From: Aquipuribacter hungaricus
Lineage (GTDB): Bacteria > Actinomycetota > Actinomycetes > Actinomycetales > JBBAYJ01
Direction: 5' to 3'
DNA: 49,666 bases
Assembly (NCBI RefSeq): GCF_037860755.1
Contig: NZ_JBBEOI010000006.1
Coordinates: forward strand, 1 to 49,666
Of this stretch, positions 1-10,128 are shown one piece after another; position 1 is the first letter of the stretch; each line of letters opens with the position of its first letter. A program made the position numbers and the translations under genes. The notes beneath the pieces were generated by a model, which was not told where the DNA came from, ran no database searches, and saw nothing but the letters and a program-made list of their open reading frames with translations.

Positions 1-1062
1 GTCCATGCGACTCTCCGTACGGTCCGGGCCTGACGCACGAGCAGGCAGGCAGCAGGTCGAATGAGCCAGGTGAGCCACGACGGTCCCATGTCTCACGCAC
101 CGCGGCCCCGGCGTCCCGAAACGGGGGCCCCGTTCGCGCGGTCGTAGGTCGCACCGGCCGAGCAGGGCTCAGGCCCTCAGCGCTGTTACGTCGTCAAGCT
201 CGACGTCGTGGGCCAGCCCGTCGGTCTTGGCTCGCGTCCCTGCCGCCGAGCGGTGCTCGTAGGGGCGCCCTAGCACGACCGCGACGTCGCTGATCGATCG
301 ACGCTGGCACCGCCACCAGTCGCTCTGCAGCTCACGGCGGTGCCCACCGCCCCGTAGCGGCCAGCAGGTCGGTGAGCGCAGTGCGGAACGCCCGTTCCCC
401 GTGCGCGCCGCGTAGGCGCGGAAGGCGGACCTGCCAGCGCAAGCCCTCACTGCGGCTGAAGTCGGCCGTCTGCCTGACCCTGATATGTCGAGACTCCCGC
501 TGGCCTCCATCCGCATGAGCGCGAGAAGCGGGGACGAACAGCTCGAGCAGCGGGACGCTGGGCGCGGGCGTCGATGGCCGAGTTTAACGCTCCTATCCAC
601 GCATCACACTGGGTGGCCGGCAACCCATAGTCGAGGCCGCACAGTCAACGACTGTGGTCGGCCGGGTCCGTCTCGTCGGCAGACAGCGCCTCGAGGCGCT
701 GGAGGTCGAAGGGATGCAGTTCGGACTGCCCGCGCAGGGCGTCGAGCAGAAGTGAGTTCCGTAGAGTGGATATTACTTTCTGCCTCGTGAAAAACAAGAG
801 AGCACTTCGGGTTCTCGTGTGACCCGTCTCACACGACGGGGCAACAGGTTGGTGTTCCGCGGTCAAGCAGCCGCGCTGCAGGTACCGATCCCGTACAGGG
901 TGGTCGGGCGCGCCCGTCGCTGCTCACCACCGGCTGCGCGTCGTCCTGCGCGACCGGGGCCACCAGGCCGTCGGCGGCGTGCCCTCGAGTCAGGTCGAGG
1001 GGGGACCGTCCTCGACCGGTCCAGCGGGGCCGAAGACCCTGACCCGGGGTATCAGCTCCGCC
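1..1062. other. Stretch without a convincing gene
   Basis: About 1 kb with open frames on both strands but none with recognisable protein motifs, a good ribosome binding site and consistent codon use together. On the minus strand near 170-430 two different frames each give short plausible peptide stretches (LTDLLAATG in one, VVLGRPYEHR in the other). This could be a decayed gene. A relatively AT-rich patch lies around 755-815. I cannot assign a function. Confidence 0.4.
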
Positions 1063-2376
1063 TCAGGACGTCGCCGTGCTGATGCCGTCCGGGGTCCCTT
1101 GTGCTGAGCTCCTAGCGCGGGGGGCGCTGGCGGCGGTCGCGATGCGGGAGCAGACGCGCACCAGCGGGGTGCTGGCGGACTCGTCGCGGGGGATGGCCTG
1201 GTGGGCGATGTCGGCGATGGCGCCGGGACGGAAGACCAGGCACATGGTCGAGCCGCCAAACTGGAAGTAGCCGATCTCGTCGCCCTTGGTGACGTGGGCG
1301 CCGGGGGTGACGGCTTGGTCGATGACGCAGGAGGAGACGTCGGCCATCCCGACGAAGACGACGGCCAGGAGCCCAAGCGCCGGGTGGTCGGCGCGGATGA
1401 GGACGACGGCGCGGGCGGCGACGTGGGCCATGTAGCCCTGGCTGGCCTGGGGGACGGCGGCATCCGCTCCTTCGGTGTCGGCGTCGGAGTAGTAGGTCCC
1501 GCCGATCGTGTATGCCCGTTCGATGGTGCCGGAGACGGGGGCGTGCCAGCGGTGGTAGTCGGTGGCGCTGAGGTAGGCCTGGTAGACGGTGCCCCCGACG
1601 AGCTCGTCGACCGCGGGATCGCCGGCGAGCATGTCCTGCAGGGAGTACGGCTGGCTCTTGAGCCAGAACTGGTCCTGCCGCTGGACGTCGCGGGCGAGGG
1701 CGTAGGGCGTGGACTCGCAGGGGCTGACGACGACGCCGTCGTCCTCGGGCGCGGCGACGGGCCGCTGACCCTCGCGGAAGCGTCGGGTGAAGAAGTCGTT
1801 CCAGGACGTGAAGCCCCAGTGCTCGTCCTGGGGGTCGTGCTGGTACTGCTCGATGCCGATCGTGCTCGCCGCGGAGTCCGACATCCAGCCGGCGTCGGAG
1901 GTGTTGAGGACGGACAGGGAGGCGGGGCTGTCCAGGTGCTCGCACCAGGCGGTGAGGACCTTGGCGAGCATCGCGTTCACGGTCGGGTTGCGGTACGCCT
2001 GCAGCCCGGAGGGGGTGGCGGTGGTCTGGTCCAGCAGGGCCTGCACGGGCGTCATCACCATCGAGTCCCGGCTGTACTCCGGGGCCAAGGACAGGACGGC
2101 GTTGAGCAGCCGGAGCAGCTCGGGCAGGTCCCGCAGGTGCCGGGGGCGGTGCTGCTCGTCGTCGGGGACCTCGAGGATCATCCGCTCCAGCTGCATCCGC
2201 ACCAGGGCGTCGTGGTCGAGCAGCTCCCGGAACTCGCCGATCACCGGGTGCCAAGGCACCTCCCCAGCCTCGGCGACCTCCCGGCGGAGGTCCTCGACCC
2301 ACGCCTGCACGCTCTGGGCGTCGGGCAGCCAACCCCCGTGGCGCCGGGCGTCGGTGCCCGAACCCAGGTTCGTCAT
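1063..2376 (-). CDS. Phosphatidylserine decarboxylase family protein (PsiD-like architecture)
   Basis: A 437-residue pyruvoyl-dependent decarboxylase family protein. The first ~190 residues match the helical N-terminal extension of long-form PSD-like proteins. The C-terminal half is the PSD catalytic domain, with DYHRWHAPVSG around residue 277 and FGGSTMCL around residue 375. In this family the chain cleaves itself between the G and S of that last motif, and the serine becomes the pyruvoyl group. Canonical members make phosphatidylethanolamine at the membrane. The same N-terminal extension and total length also occur in fungal PsiD-type aromatic amino acid decarboxylases, so the substrate is open. 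The gene lies 203 bp downstream of a cardiolipin synthase on the same strand, which favours a phospholipid role. Start is the ATG at 2376; its ribosome binding site is weak. Confidence 0.85.
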   Translation of the reverse strand: MTNLGSGTDARRHGGWLPDAQSVQAWVEDLRREVAEAGEVPWHPVIGEFRELLDHDALVRMQLERMILEVPDDEQHRPRHLRDLPELLRLLNAVLSLAPEYSRDSMVMTPVQALLDQTTATPSGLQAYRNPTVNAMLAKVLTAWCEHLDSPASLSVLNTSDAGWMSDSAASTIGIEQYQHDPQDEHWGFTSWNDFFTRRFREGQRPVAAPEDDGVVVSPCESTPYALARDVQRQDQFWLKSQPYSLQDMLAGDPAVDELVGGTVYQAYLSATDYHRWHAPVSGTIERAYTIGGTYYSDADTEGADAAVPQASQGYMAHVAARAVVLIRADHPALGLLAVVFVGMADVSSCVIDQAVTPGAHVTKGDEIGYFQFGGSTMCLVFRPGAIADIAHQAIPRDESASTPLVRVCSRIATAASAPRARSSAQGTPDGISTATS

Positions 2377-2579
2377 ACCGACAACGTAGGAGCACGGTGG
2401 CCACGCCGCCCGACTGCGCCGCTAGGACCGGGATCCCCCCTGGCACCGGGACCAGACCCCGGCGTCTGGGCTCGACCTGCCCGGGGGCGCCTAGATGACC
2501 GGTCAACACGCCTTCCGTCCGGCCGGCGTAATGATTGGGTGCGACCGCGGGGGAGCGGCTGGGGGGCCGGCTGTCCGGG

Positions 2580-4061
2580 TCATTGCACCGCCGAGGTGAG
2601 CCGGGCCAGGCCGTCGACGACGCGGTGGCCAAAGCCGGTGCGCGACCACTCGGTGAGGGTCAGCTCCCGGCTGGCCGCCCGGTACTCGTCCTCCACCGCC
2701 CGCATCTGCTCGGTGAGGTCGCGCCCGCACGAGACCAGCGACAGCTCGAGGTCGAGTGCGAAGGAGCGGATGTCCATGTTGGAGGAGCCGACCACGGTGA
2801 CCAGCTCGTCCACGCTCATGTGCTTGGCGTGCAGGATCGCCGGACCCGGGTACAGCCAGATGCGCACCCCGGCCTCCAGCAGGGCCCGGTAGTAGGAGTG
2901 CTGGGCGTGGAAGACGAAGAACTGGTCGCCGATCGCCCCGACGAACAGCTCCACGGCGACCCCGCGTCGGGCTGCGGTGGTGATCGCGACCAGCAGCGAC
3001 TCGTCGGGCACGAAGTAGGGGCTGGTGATGCTGAGCCGGCGCTGGGCGTAGTAGATGAGGGTGTTGAACAGCACCAGGTTGTTCTCCACCTCGAAGCCCG
3101 GGCCGCTGGGCGCTACCTGGCACAACAGGTCCCCGGCGTCGCGGGCGGTGTCACGCTCCCGGGAGGTGCCCAGCAGCTCGTCGGTCTCGGAGTACCAGTC
3201 GGTGACGAACAGGGCGTCGACCTCGTGGACCACCGGGCCCTGCACGCGGGCGAGCAGGTCGCGCCACCGCAGCCCCCGACGGCGGTTGCCGCGCTTCTGG
3301 TAGCCGGGGTCGATGAGGTTGAGCGACCCCACCAGGGCGACCTCGCCGTCGGCGACGAGCAGCTTGCGGTGGTTGCGCAGGTCCGGGCGCTGGTAGCGGC
3401 CCCGCAGGGGCTGCACGGGCAGCATGAGGTGCCACTGCACCCCGATCCGGTCCAGCTCCTTCTTCGTGGCCCTGTACCCGGGGTAGCCGCGGCAGCCGAG
3501 GTGGTCCAGCAGCACCCGGACGGTCACCCCGCGGGCGACCGCGTCGGCTAAGGCGGCGAAGAACGGGGCGGTGGTCTCGTCCAGGGACAGGATGTAGAAC
3601 TCCACGTGCACGTACCGGCGCGCCCCCTGCACGGCCTCGACCAGGGCGGTGAGCTGCTGCTCGAAGTGCGGCAGCAGGTGGGCGTCGTTGTCCTCCAGCA
3701 GGGGCATCGCGCCCACGGCCTGGTTCAGGCGCACCACCGAGGGCCACCACGGCGGGGCATGGTGGTCCTCGCTGAGCGGCCCGACGTCGCGGGTGGCCTC
3801 CACGATGCGCTGGTCGATGCTGGCCTGCTTCTCCCGGCGCGCCCGGGGCAGCTTGGGGCTGCCGATCACCGCGAAGAGCACCGCCCCTGCCACCGGCAGG
3901 ACCACGATCAGCAGGATCCACGCCAGCGCCGAGGACGGACGCCGATCACGCGGCACCACCACCAGAGCCAGCAGGAACAGGGCGACCTCCAGGTACAGGA
4001 GGACCCCGGAGGCGGACAGCCCCAGCACCCCCAGGCGTGACCAGTCGACGCCCACGACCAC
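2580..4061 (-). CDS. cls: Cardiolipin synthase (phospholipase D family)
   Basis: About 493 residues, the usual length for bacterial ClsA-type enzymes, which join two phosphatidylglycerol molecules to form cardiolipin at the membrane. Two N-terminal membrane segments come first (LLYLEVALFLLALVVV and ALAWILLIVVLPVAGAVLF). Two PLD domains follow, each with an HxK(x)4D motif: HRKLLVAD near residue 230 and HAKHMSVDE near residue 411, the latter followed by GSSNMDIRS. The open frame extends to 4220, but that extension is Arg/Pro-rich and unlike the family. A purine-rich ribosome binding site (GGAGAGGGAGGG) sits just before GTG codons at 4061 and 4055; the GTG at 4055 has the better spacing. The PSD-family gene follows on the same strand. 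Confidence 0.9.
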   Translation of the reverse strand: MVVGVDWSRLGVLGLSASGVLLYLEVALFLLALVVVPRDRRPSSALAWILLIVVLPVAGAVLFAVIGSPKLPRARREKQASIDQRIVEATRDVGPLSEDHHAPPWWPSVVRLNQAVGAMPLLEDNDAHLLPHFEQQLTALVEAVQGARRYVHVEFYILSLDETTAPFFAALADAVARGVTVRVLLDHLGCRGYPGYRATKKELDRIGVQWHLMLPVQPLRGRYQRPDLRNHRKLLVADGEVALVGSLNLIDPGYQKRGNRRRGLRWRDLLARVQGPVVHEVDALFVTDWYSETDELLGTSRERDTARDAGDLLCQVAPSGPGFEVENNLVLFNTLIYYAQRRLSITSPYFVPDESLLVAITTAARRGVAVELFVGAIGDQFFVFHAQHSYYRALLEAGVRIWLYPGPAILHAKHMSVDELVTVVGSSNMDIRSFALDLELSLVSCGRDLTEQMRAVEDEYRAASRELTLTEWSRTGFGHRVVDGLARLTSAVQ

Positions 4062-4274
4062 CCCTCCCTCTCCGCCGCTCTCGCCCCGCGGCCCGTCCCG
4101 CTGTTCGTCCCGCCGCCCGGTCGCGGTGGGCCAGCCTCGGCGCCGTCGGTGGTGCGGGCACGACGCTATCGACATGACGCTGTGATTCCCTGACCCCGCC
4201 CGTGCCCGTGCCGGTGCCATCCCGTGGTCACTGTCGCCGGGGGATGGGCGGGTCAGTCCTGCGCCCGCTCCGGC

Positions 4275-5753
4275 TCAGTCCCCGGCCGCAGCAGCCTCGT
4301 CCTCGGCGTAGGAGGAGGCGTCGTGCCGCTCGAGGGTGACCGAGCGCTGGCCGGGGCCGCTGAGCGTGACGTCGTCGACGGCCAGCAGCTCGCCCTCGCC
4401 GGCGTCGAAGTGCAGCACCGACATGGTCAGCGGCAGTGCCTGCCCGGAGTCGAAGGCGCGCAGCCCCGCACCCCCGGACGAGCCTTGGGTCAGCTCCAGG
4501 GTCCCCTCGACCACCTGAGAGCGGCGCTGGTGCACGTGCCCGTCCAGGACCAGGGGCACCACCCCGTGCAGGGGCCCGGCCATCCTGGGCTCGTGCACCA
4601 CCGCCAGGTGCACCGGGCGCCCGGCAGCGGCCGAGGCCTGCACCGCCTCGGCCAGTGCCGCTCCGGCACCGGCCAGCTCCTGCTCGGAGCCGGTGTCGAC
4701 CTGCAGCTGCTTGACCGGGGTGAACTCGGGGTCACCGGTGCCGGCGATCCGCAGCCCCGCGACCTCGGTGATCGCACCGTCGTCCAGGACGGTCACCCCG
4801 GGCAGGGTGACCATGTACTCCTGGGTGCGGTTCGAGTCGTGGTTGCCGCGCACCCACACGTAGGGCACCCCGAAGCCGCTCTTCGCCGTGTGCAGGGGGT
4901 TCTCGGCCGGGGTGCCCAGGTCGGTGGAGTCCCCGCTGTCGATGATCGCAGCGACGTCGAAGCGCTCGACCAGGGTGCTCATCACCTCGTAGGCGGCGGG
5001 GTTGTTGTGGATGTCGGAGACGAACAGCACCCGCACCGCGTCGCTGGGCGGGTCATCCTCCGGCTCCGAGAGCACGGTGTACAGCTGGGCGATGTCCCCG
5101 GTCAGCTCGCCGAGCCGGCGCGCGTGGGCCTCGGCGGCGTCACCGGTGTCCGCGACAGCGCTGATGACCGCCGGGGCCCTGGTGAGCAGCCCGGTGAAGG
5201 TCGGCTCGGTGACGGCCCCGGTGCGGAACGTCGCGGTGGCCACGACGGCGCAGATCCCCAGCGCGACCGCCGCCGCGCCCGCTCCCACGGCCACGGGCCG
5301 CCACCGGCGGAAGACCAGCGCGCACGCCCCGACCGCTGCGAGGAGCCCGACCAGAGCGCACCGCACCGCCAGATCTTCTACCGCGGTGCGCAGGTCCGCG
5401 GTGACCTGTTCCCGCGCCTGCCCGCTGGTCAGCCCCTGCTCGACGAAAGCGCCCACCTCGCCGGCTCGGACGTCCTCCACCCGCGCCCGCAGCCCCAGCG
5501 GCCCCGCGTGGGTGGGCAGGTCGATCCGCCCCAGCGGGGCCAGGTCCACCTCGGTGCCGCCGCCGGGCGAGAGGACGACGTGCAGCTGCGCGGTCAGCGG
5601 CCCCACGTCGGCGTCGACGCCGCCGAACCCGACGACCGCGGTACCCGCAGCAGCGACCCCGAGCAGCGCGGCGCAGACGACCCGCCCGGCGCGGGTGGTC
5701 CATGGCCGCGTCCGGGTCCGGTCCGGGGTTCGGGTAGGTGCGGTGGGCGGCAT
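4275..5753 (-). CDS. Membrane-anchored metallophosphoesterase, last gene of the urease operon
   Basis: About 492 residues. One N-terminal membrane segment (VVCAALLGVAAAGTAVVGF) precedes an extracytoplasmic stretch. Two further hydrophobic segments (CALVGLLAAVGACALVF and VALGICAVVATATF) precede the calcineurin-like domain. That domain carries VSDIHNN (~245), DSGDSTD, RGNHDS (~300), VVHEP and DGHVHQ (~403), so the two-metal site is complete. Substrate unknown. An ATG at 5774 overlaps the ureD stop as ATGA. The ATG at 5753 is preceded by a strong GGAGGAG at 7 bp spacing and is the likely start. The gene is translationally close to ureD and probably co-transcribed, but I know of no urease function for this family. 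Confidence 0.85.
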   Translation of the reverse strand: MPPTAPTRTPDRTRTRPWTTRAGRVVCAALLGVAAAGTAVVGFGGVDADVGPLTAQLHVVLSPGGGTEVDLAPLGRIDLPTHAGPLGLRARVEDVRAGEVGAFVEQGLTSGQAREQVTADLRTAVEDLAVRCALVGLLAAVGACALVFRRWRPVAVGAGAAAVALGICAVVATATFRTGAVTEPTFTGLLTRAPAVISAVADTGDAAEAHARRLGELTGDIAQLYTVLSEPEDDPPSDAVRVLFVSDIHNNPAAYEVMSTLVERFDVAAIIDSGDSTDLGTPAENPLHTAKSGFGVPYVWVRGNHDSNRTQEYMVTLPGVTVLDDGAITEVAGLRIAGTGDPEFTPVKQLQVDTGSEQELAGAGAALAEAVQASAAAGRPVHLAVVHEPRMAGPLHGVVPLVLDGHVHQRRSQVVEGTLELTQGSSGGAGLRAFDSGQALPLTMSVLHFDAGEGELLAVDDVTLSGPGQRSVTLERHDASSYAEDEAAAAGD

Positions 5754-5770
5754 GCTGTTCTCCTCCGGGT

Positions 5771-6730
5771 TCATCCCTTGCGCAGGTCCGGGGCCGGGAC
5801 CCCGATCAGGCGGCGGCGGGCGGCGTCCCAGGTGGTGCGCACCGCGGCGGCCACGGCGGCCGAGGTCATGCCGAGGACGCGCACCGAGGCCCCGCAGCCA
5901 GCGGGCAGCTCGCTGGCGCCGGCGAGGACGTCGTGAGCGCCCGCCAGGGCGGCGGCGAGCAGGTTGCAGAGCTCGTCGGCGGGCGCCTGCTGGGTGATGA
6001 CGTGGACGGTGGCGTGCACCTGGTAGGGGCCGAGGCGGGCGGGGGAGCCGGGGTGGGCGATCGGTGGGGTCAGGTGCAGGGTGTCGGCGAAGAGCAGCCG
6101 CCCGTCGGGGTCGCGGGCGTGGACCTCGCTCCAGTACAGGTCGTAGGCGTGGGCCTCCCCGGAGGCGACCCGCCCGGGCAGCAGGGTCTCGGCGAGGATG
6201 ACGGTGGCCCCGGGGTCGACGGTGACGGTGGTGCGCCCGTAGAAGCGCGAGCCGGCAAAGGGGATGACCGGGTCGGGCAGGTACTCCAGCACCGCCCCGG
6301 GCCCGGCGTGCAGGTGCACCACCTGGGTGGCGATGTCCTGCGGCATCCGGAAGACCTTGGTGGCGGACTGGCTGGTGACGTGGACCGCCGCGCCGGGCGC
6401 GGCGCGCACGTCGATGCGGTACCGGTCGCCGTGGACCATGCCCTCCCCGGACTGCAGCAGGTACAAGAACGCCATGTCCGGGCGGGCGGGGTCGACGTGG
6501 ATGGGACGGAACAAGAACAGCGGGGTGCGCTGGTAGTGGCGGACCGCCCGGGTCACCCCGCCCACCGGGGAGAGGTCGACCTCCAGCAGGCCGACCTTGC
6601 CCGCCCGCCTGCCCGCGCGCTCGGGCAGGGCCAGGGCGGCGACCTCGGCGGGCAGGTCGGGCGGGGTGTACCAGGTCACGTCGTCCCGGTGCCCGGTCCG
6701 GGGGCGCCACGCCGGTGCGGGCAGGCTCAC
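5771..6730 (-). CDS. ureD: Urease accessory protein UreD
   Basis: 319 residues, usual for UreD/UreH, the scaffold that binds apo-urease and recruits UreF and UreG for nickel insertion. Family-like stretches include [51 protein letters not shown] and [10 protein letters not shown]. The start is a GTG at 6730 that overlaps the ureG stop in a GTGA arrangement, so the two are translationally coupled. The stop is followed at once by the metallophosphoesterase gene. Position last among the urease genes is common in actinobacteria. Sequence is divergent, as is normal for this family, but the gene order leaves little doubt. Confidence 0.93.
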   Translation of the reverse strand: MSLPAPAWRPRTGHRDDVTWYTPPDLPAEVAALALPERAGRRAGKVGLLEVDLSPVGGVTRAVRHYQRTPLFLFRPIHVDPARPDMAFLYLLQSGEGMVHGDRYRIDVRAAPGAAVHVTSQSATKVFRMPQDIATQVVHLHAGPGAVLEYLPDPVIPFAGSRFYGRTTVTVDPGATVILAETLLPGRVASGEAHAYDLYWSEVHARDPDGRLLFADTLHLTPPIAHPGSPARLGPYQVHATVHVITQQAPADELCNLLAAALAGAHDVLAGASELPAGCGASVRVLGMTSAAVAAAVRTTWDAARRRLIGVPAPDLRKG

Positions 6731-7461
6731 CTCGCCCCGGTCGCGGCCGGCTGGGGCATCGCGGCGTAGATGTGGTCCAGGACCTCGCTTAGCCCGGTGC
6801 CGGAGAAGCAGTCGGTGAGCACGAAGGGGCGGCCCTCTCGTACCGCGGCCGCGTCGCGCTGCATGACGACGAGGTCGGCGTGCACGTACGGGGCGATGTC
6901 GATCTTGTTGATGACGAGCAGGTCGGAGGTGGTCACCCCGGGGCCCCGCTTGCGGGGGATCTTGTCGCCCTCGCCGACGTCGATGACGAAGATGAAGTAG
7001 TCGGCCAGGGCGGGGCTGTAGGTCAGGGTCAGGTTGTCCCCGCCGGACTCCAGCAGCACCAGGTCCGCGTCGGGGAAGCGGGTGGTCAGCTCCTCGACCG
7101 CGTCGAGGTTCATCGTGGGGTCGTCGCGCACCGCGCTGTGCGGGCAGGACCCGGTCTCGACCCCGACGACGCGCTCGGGGTCGAGCACCCCGGCCAGGGT
7201 GGCGCGCACGTGCTGGGCGTCCTCGGTCGTGAAGATGTCGTTGGTGACCACGACCGGGCGGTGCCCGTCGGCGACCAGCATCGGGACCAGGGCCTCGATC
7301 AGGGCGGTCTTGCCCGAGCCGACCGGGCCGCCCACCCCGATGCGGGGCACCGGTCCGCCCAGGCGGGCGAGCTCGGTGGCGGGGGCCCAGTCCACGGCCA
7401 GCTGCCCGTGAGAGTGCCCGTGAGAGTGCCCTTGGTCGTTTCCGTGGGTGTGGGCGGTCAT
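6727..7461 (-). CDS. ureG: Urease accessory GTPase UreG with His-rich N-terminus
   Basis: 244 residues. This cytoplasmic SIMIBI-class GTPase powers nickel delivery to urease. Visible motifs are the P-loop [10 protein letters not shown] (~residue 45), [13 protein letters not shown] with the conserved Cys-Pro-His metal site, LESGGDNL, and the guanine-specificity motif [10 protein letters not shown]. The first 17 residues hold six histidines ([16 protein letters not shown]). Such a tail can bind nickel and may stand in for UreE, which is absent here. The ATG at 7461 has a GGAGG 7 bp upstream. The open frame runs further upstream, but the added sequence is not family-like. Confidence 0.96.
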   Translation of the reverse strand: MTAHTHGNDQGHSHGHSHGQLAVDWAPATELARLGGPVPRIGVGGPVGSGKTALIEALVPMLVADGHRPVVVTNDIFTTEDAQHVRATLAGVLDPERVVGVETGSCPHSAVRDDPTMNLDAVEELTTRFPDADLVLLESGGDNLTLTYSPALADYFIFVIDVGEGDKIPRKRGPGVTTSDLLVINKIDIAPYVHADLVVMQRDAAAVREGRPFVLTDCFSGTGLSEVLDHIYAAMPQPAATGAR

Positions 7462-7556
7462 CGTGGTGCCTCCGTCGGTTCGGGTGGGCGGGGTCGCTGA
7501 GTCGATGGGCGGGTTGGTGGGCGCGGTCAGGGTGGCGGGGTGCTCGGCCGTCGGGG

Positions 7557-8375
7557 TCAGCTGGAGAACAGGCGCAGCTCGGCGCGCTCGTGCCGCATCG
7601 CCATCACGTCGACCAGCGGGGTGCAGCTGCGGATGTCGTCGACGCTGGCGGTCGTGGCGGTGACGGTGGCGGACTCCAGCAGGGGTCCCAGCCGGTGCAG
7701 GACCAGCTGAGCGACGCGGTGGTCGGTGACCGACAGACGCACCGCGGCCGCCAGCCACCCGGACGCGAAGGTGTACAGCTCCCCGGCGACCGCGTGGGCC
7801 AGTGGGACGCCCAGGACGGCGCTGACCAGCCCGAGCGCGACCGCGGCGTTGCCCGGGTGGGTGCCCGCGCGCACCTCCGCGCAGTAGCCGGTCACCGCAG
7901 GGGAGTCGAACGCCGCCGCGGCGGTGGTCAGCAGCTGGCGCCCGGTGCGGGCCGAGGACTGCCGGGCTTCGCGGGCCAGCTTCACCGCGCTCAGGCGGGC
8001 ATCCACGGCGCCCACCGCTGCCAGGCCCGCCGCCAGCTCGACCGGGACGGTACCGGTGACGGAGCCAGGAGAGGCGGTACCGGTGGTAACGGTGCCGGTG
8101 GGGGCGGCGCGGTGGGCGCAGGCCAGCGCCGCCGCGTCGGCCGGGGCGGTGCCGTGGCGGATCTGGTCGCCCAGCAGCGCCAGGAGCTCCTTAGGAGGGC
8201 TGGACCTGGTGATGATCCCGGCCTGGACGAAAGCCTCGAGCCCGTAGGAGAGGGTGTAGCGCCCGCTGGGGAACGCCGAGTCGTTGAGCTGCAGGCTCGC
8301 CAGGAACCCCACCAGGCCGTCCGCCCCACCCGGCGCGCACGGGGACCCGAACGCCCGGGCGTCGGTCGGCGTCAC
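7557..8375 (-). CDS. ureF: Urease accessory protein UreF
   Basis: About 272 residues, somewhat longer than most UreF proteins. UreF is the all-helical factor that bridges UreD and UreG in the urease activation complex. The N-terminal family signature [20 protein letters not shown] is clear, and [19 protein letters not shown] and [12 protein letters not shown] continue it. Around residues 105-120 a Gly/Thr/Val-rich insert ([18 protein letters not shown]) is encoded by near-repeats of GGTACCGGTG and may be a species-specific loop. Start is a GTG at 8375, 25 bp after the ureC stop; no strong ribosome binding site was found, so translation may depend on ureC. A 95-bp gap separates it from ureG. 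Confidence 0.92.
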   Translation of the reverse strand: MTPTDARAFGSPCAPGGADGLVGFLASLQLNDSAFPSGRYTLSYGLEAFVQAGIITRSSPPKELLALLGDQIRHGTAPADAAALACAHRAAPTGTVTTGTASPGSVTGTVPVELAAGLAAVGAVDARLSAVKLAREARQSSARTGRQLLTTAAAAFDSPAVTGYCAEVRAGTHPGNAAVALGLVSAVLGVPLAHAVAGELYTFASGWLAAAVRLSVTDHRVAQLVLHRLGPLLESATVTATTASVDDIRSCTPLVDVMAMRHERAELRLFSS

Positions 8376-8400
8376 CAGGTCACCACGGTCGTCTCCGCGC

Positions 8401-10128
8401 TCAGACGATGTTGTACAGCTGCGACATCGGTACCGAGTCGGCCGGCTCGACGTCGACCAGCTCCCCGTCGACGTAGACCTGGTAGGTCTCGGGGTCCACG
8501 CGGATGTCGGGGGTGGCGTCGTTGCGGACCATCGCCGCCTTGCCCAGGGTGCGGCACCCGCGCACCGGCTCCACCCACCGCTCCAGGCCCAGGCGCTCCG
8601 GGACACCGGCGTCGATGGAGGCCTGGGACACGAACGTCATCGAGGTGCGCCCCACCGCCTTGCCGATGGTGCCGAAGCTGGGGCGCAGGAGCACCGGCTC
8701 GGGGGTGGGGATGGAGGCGTTGGGGTCGCCCATGACCGACCAGGCCACGAACCCGCCCTTGAGGACGTACTTGGGCTTGACCCCGAAGGTGTTCGTCGGC
8801 CACAGCACGATGTCGGCAACCTTGCCCGTCTCCAGGGACCCGACCAGGTGGGCGATGCCGTGGGTCAGCGCCGGGTTGATTGTGTACTTGGCCAGGTAGC
8901 GCAAGATCCGTTCGTTGTCGTGCTCGCCGGACCCGCCCGGGTCCCCGGGCAGCTTCCCGCGCTGGCGCTTCATCTTGTCCGCGGTGCGCCAGGTGGTGGT
9001 CACGGTGTCGCCGATGCGTCCCATCGCCTGGGAGTCCGAGGACATCATCGAGATCACCCCCATGTCCTGCAGCACGTCCTCGGCGGCCTCGGTCTCCCCG
9101 CGGATACGGGACTGGGCGAAGGCGACGTCCTCGGGGTTCTGCGGGTTCAGGTGGTGGGTGACCATGGTCATGTAGAAGAGGTTGTCGGTGGTGTCGGTGG
9201 TGTACGGCCGGGTCGGGTTCGTCGAGGACGGCAGCACGTTGGGCAGGGCGGCGATGGCCATCACGTCCGGGGCGTGCCCACCGCCGGCGCCCTCGGTGTG
9301 GTAGCTGTGGATCACCCGCCCGTCGATGGCGTCGACGGTGTCGGCCAGGTACCCGGACTCGTTAAGGGAGTCGGTGTGGATGGCGACCTGCACGTCGTGG
9401 GCGTCGGCCACCGACAGGGCGCAGTCGATGACCGCCGGGGTCGCCCCGTAGTCCTCGTGGACCTTCAACCCGCACGCACCGGCCGTGAGCTGCTCGACCA
9501 GGGTCGCCGGTGCTGAGGAGTTGCCCTTGGCGAGCAGGCCCACGTTGACCGGCAGCGTGGCGGTCGCCTCCAGCATCCGGGCGATGTTCCACGGGCCCGG
9601 GGTGGCGGTCACGCCCTTGGAGCCGTCCGCAGGGCCGGTGCCGCCGCCTATCAAGGTGGTCACACCGGCGGAGAGGGCGTGAGGGACCTGCGCGGGGGTC
9701 ACGAAGTGCACGTGGGGGTCGATGGCGCCGGCGGTGGCGACCAGGCCCTCACCGCTGATCGCCTCGGTGCCGGCACCGACGACCAGGTTCGGGTGGACCC
9801 CGTCCTGGACGTAGGGGTTACCGGCCTTACCGATACCGGCGATCCGTCCGTCCTTGATGCCGATGTCGGCCTTGACGATCCCCAGCACCGGGTCCATCAC
9901 CACCACCGCGGTGATCACCGTGTCCAGCACACCGTCGGCGTTGCGCAGCCCCGGCACCTGGCCCATCCCGTCGCGCAGGGTCTTCCCCCCGCCGTAGATG
10001 GTCTCCTCCCCGGGCACCAGCAGGCTGGCCTGCACCTGGGCGATCAGGTTGGTGTCGGCCAGCCGGAAACGGTCCCCGGTGGTCGGCCCGTACAGCGCGG
10101 CGTAGGTGCGCCGCGGGATCGAGGTCAC
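8401..10128 (-). CDS. ureC: Urease alpha subunit (catalytic)
   Basis: 575 residues, typical for UreC, which hydrolyses urea to ammonia and carbamate at a di-nickel centre in the cytoplasm. Nickel ligands are intact: HVHF (~138), the lysine in GLKVHEDYG that becomes carbamylated (~222), [15 protein letters not shown], and SSDSQAMGR. The active-site flap reads MVTHHLNP near residue 325 where most ureases have MVCHHL, so the flap cysteine is threonine. Both flap histidines remain. The start is the GTG at 10128, which overlaps the ureB stop (GTGA) and gives the family N-terminus ([17 protein letters not shown]). The open frame upstream of it is only shadow. Confidence 0.98.
   Translation of the reverse strand: MTSIPRRTYAALYGPTTGDRFRLADTNLIAQVQASLLVPGEETIYGGGKTLRDGMGQVPGLRNADGVLDTVITAVVVMDPVLGIVKADIGIKDGRIAGIGKAGNPYVQDGVHPNLVVGAGTEAISGEGLVATAGAIDPHVHFVTPAQVPHALSAGVTTLIGGGTGPADGSKGVTATPGPWNIARMLEATATLPVNVGLLAKGNSSAPATLVEQLTAGACGLKVHEDYGATPAVIDCALSVADAHDVQVAIHTDSLNESGYLADTVDAIDGRVIHSYHTEGAGGGHAPDVMAIAALPNVLPSSTNPTRPYTTDTTDNLFYMTMVTHHLNPQNPEDVAFAQSRIRGETEAAEDVLQDMGVISMMSSDSQAMGRIGDTVTTTWRTADKMKRQRGKLPGDPGGSGEHDNERILRYLAKYTINPALTHGIAHLVGSLETGKVADIVLWPTNTFGVKPKYVLKGGFVAWSVMGDPNASIPTPEPVLLRPSFGTIGKAVGRTSMTFVSQASIDAGVPERLGLERWVEPVRGCRTLGKAAMVRNDATPDIRVDPETYQVYVDGELVDVEPADSVPMSQLYNIV

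Noticed and set aside
1201-2892. Long plus-strand open frame of 563 codons
   Set aside because: It is antisense to the clear PSD-family gene; its Gly/Val/Asp-rich composition is the usual shadow of high-GC coding DNA.
4224-5936. 570-codon plus-strand frame
   Set aside because: Antisense to the metallophosphoesterase and ureD genes; no protein motifs.
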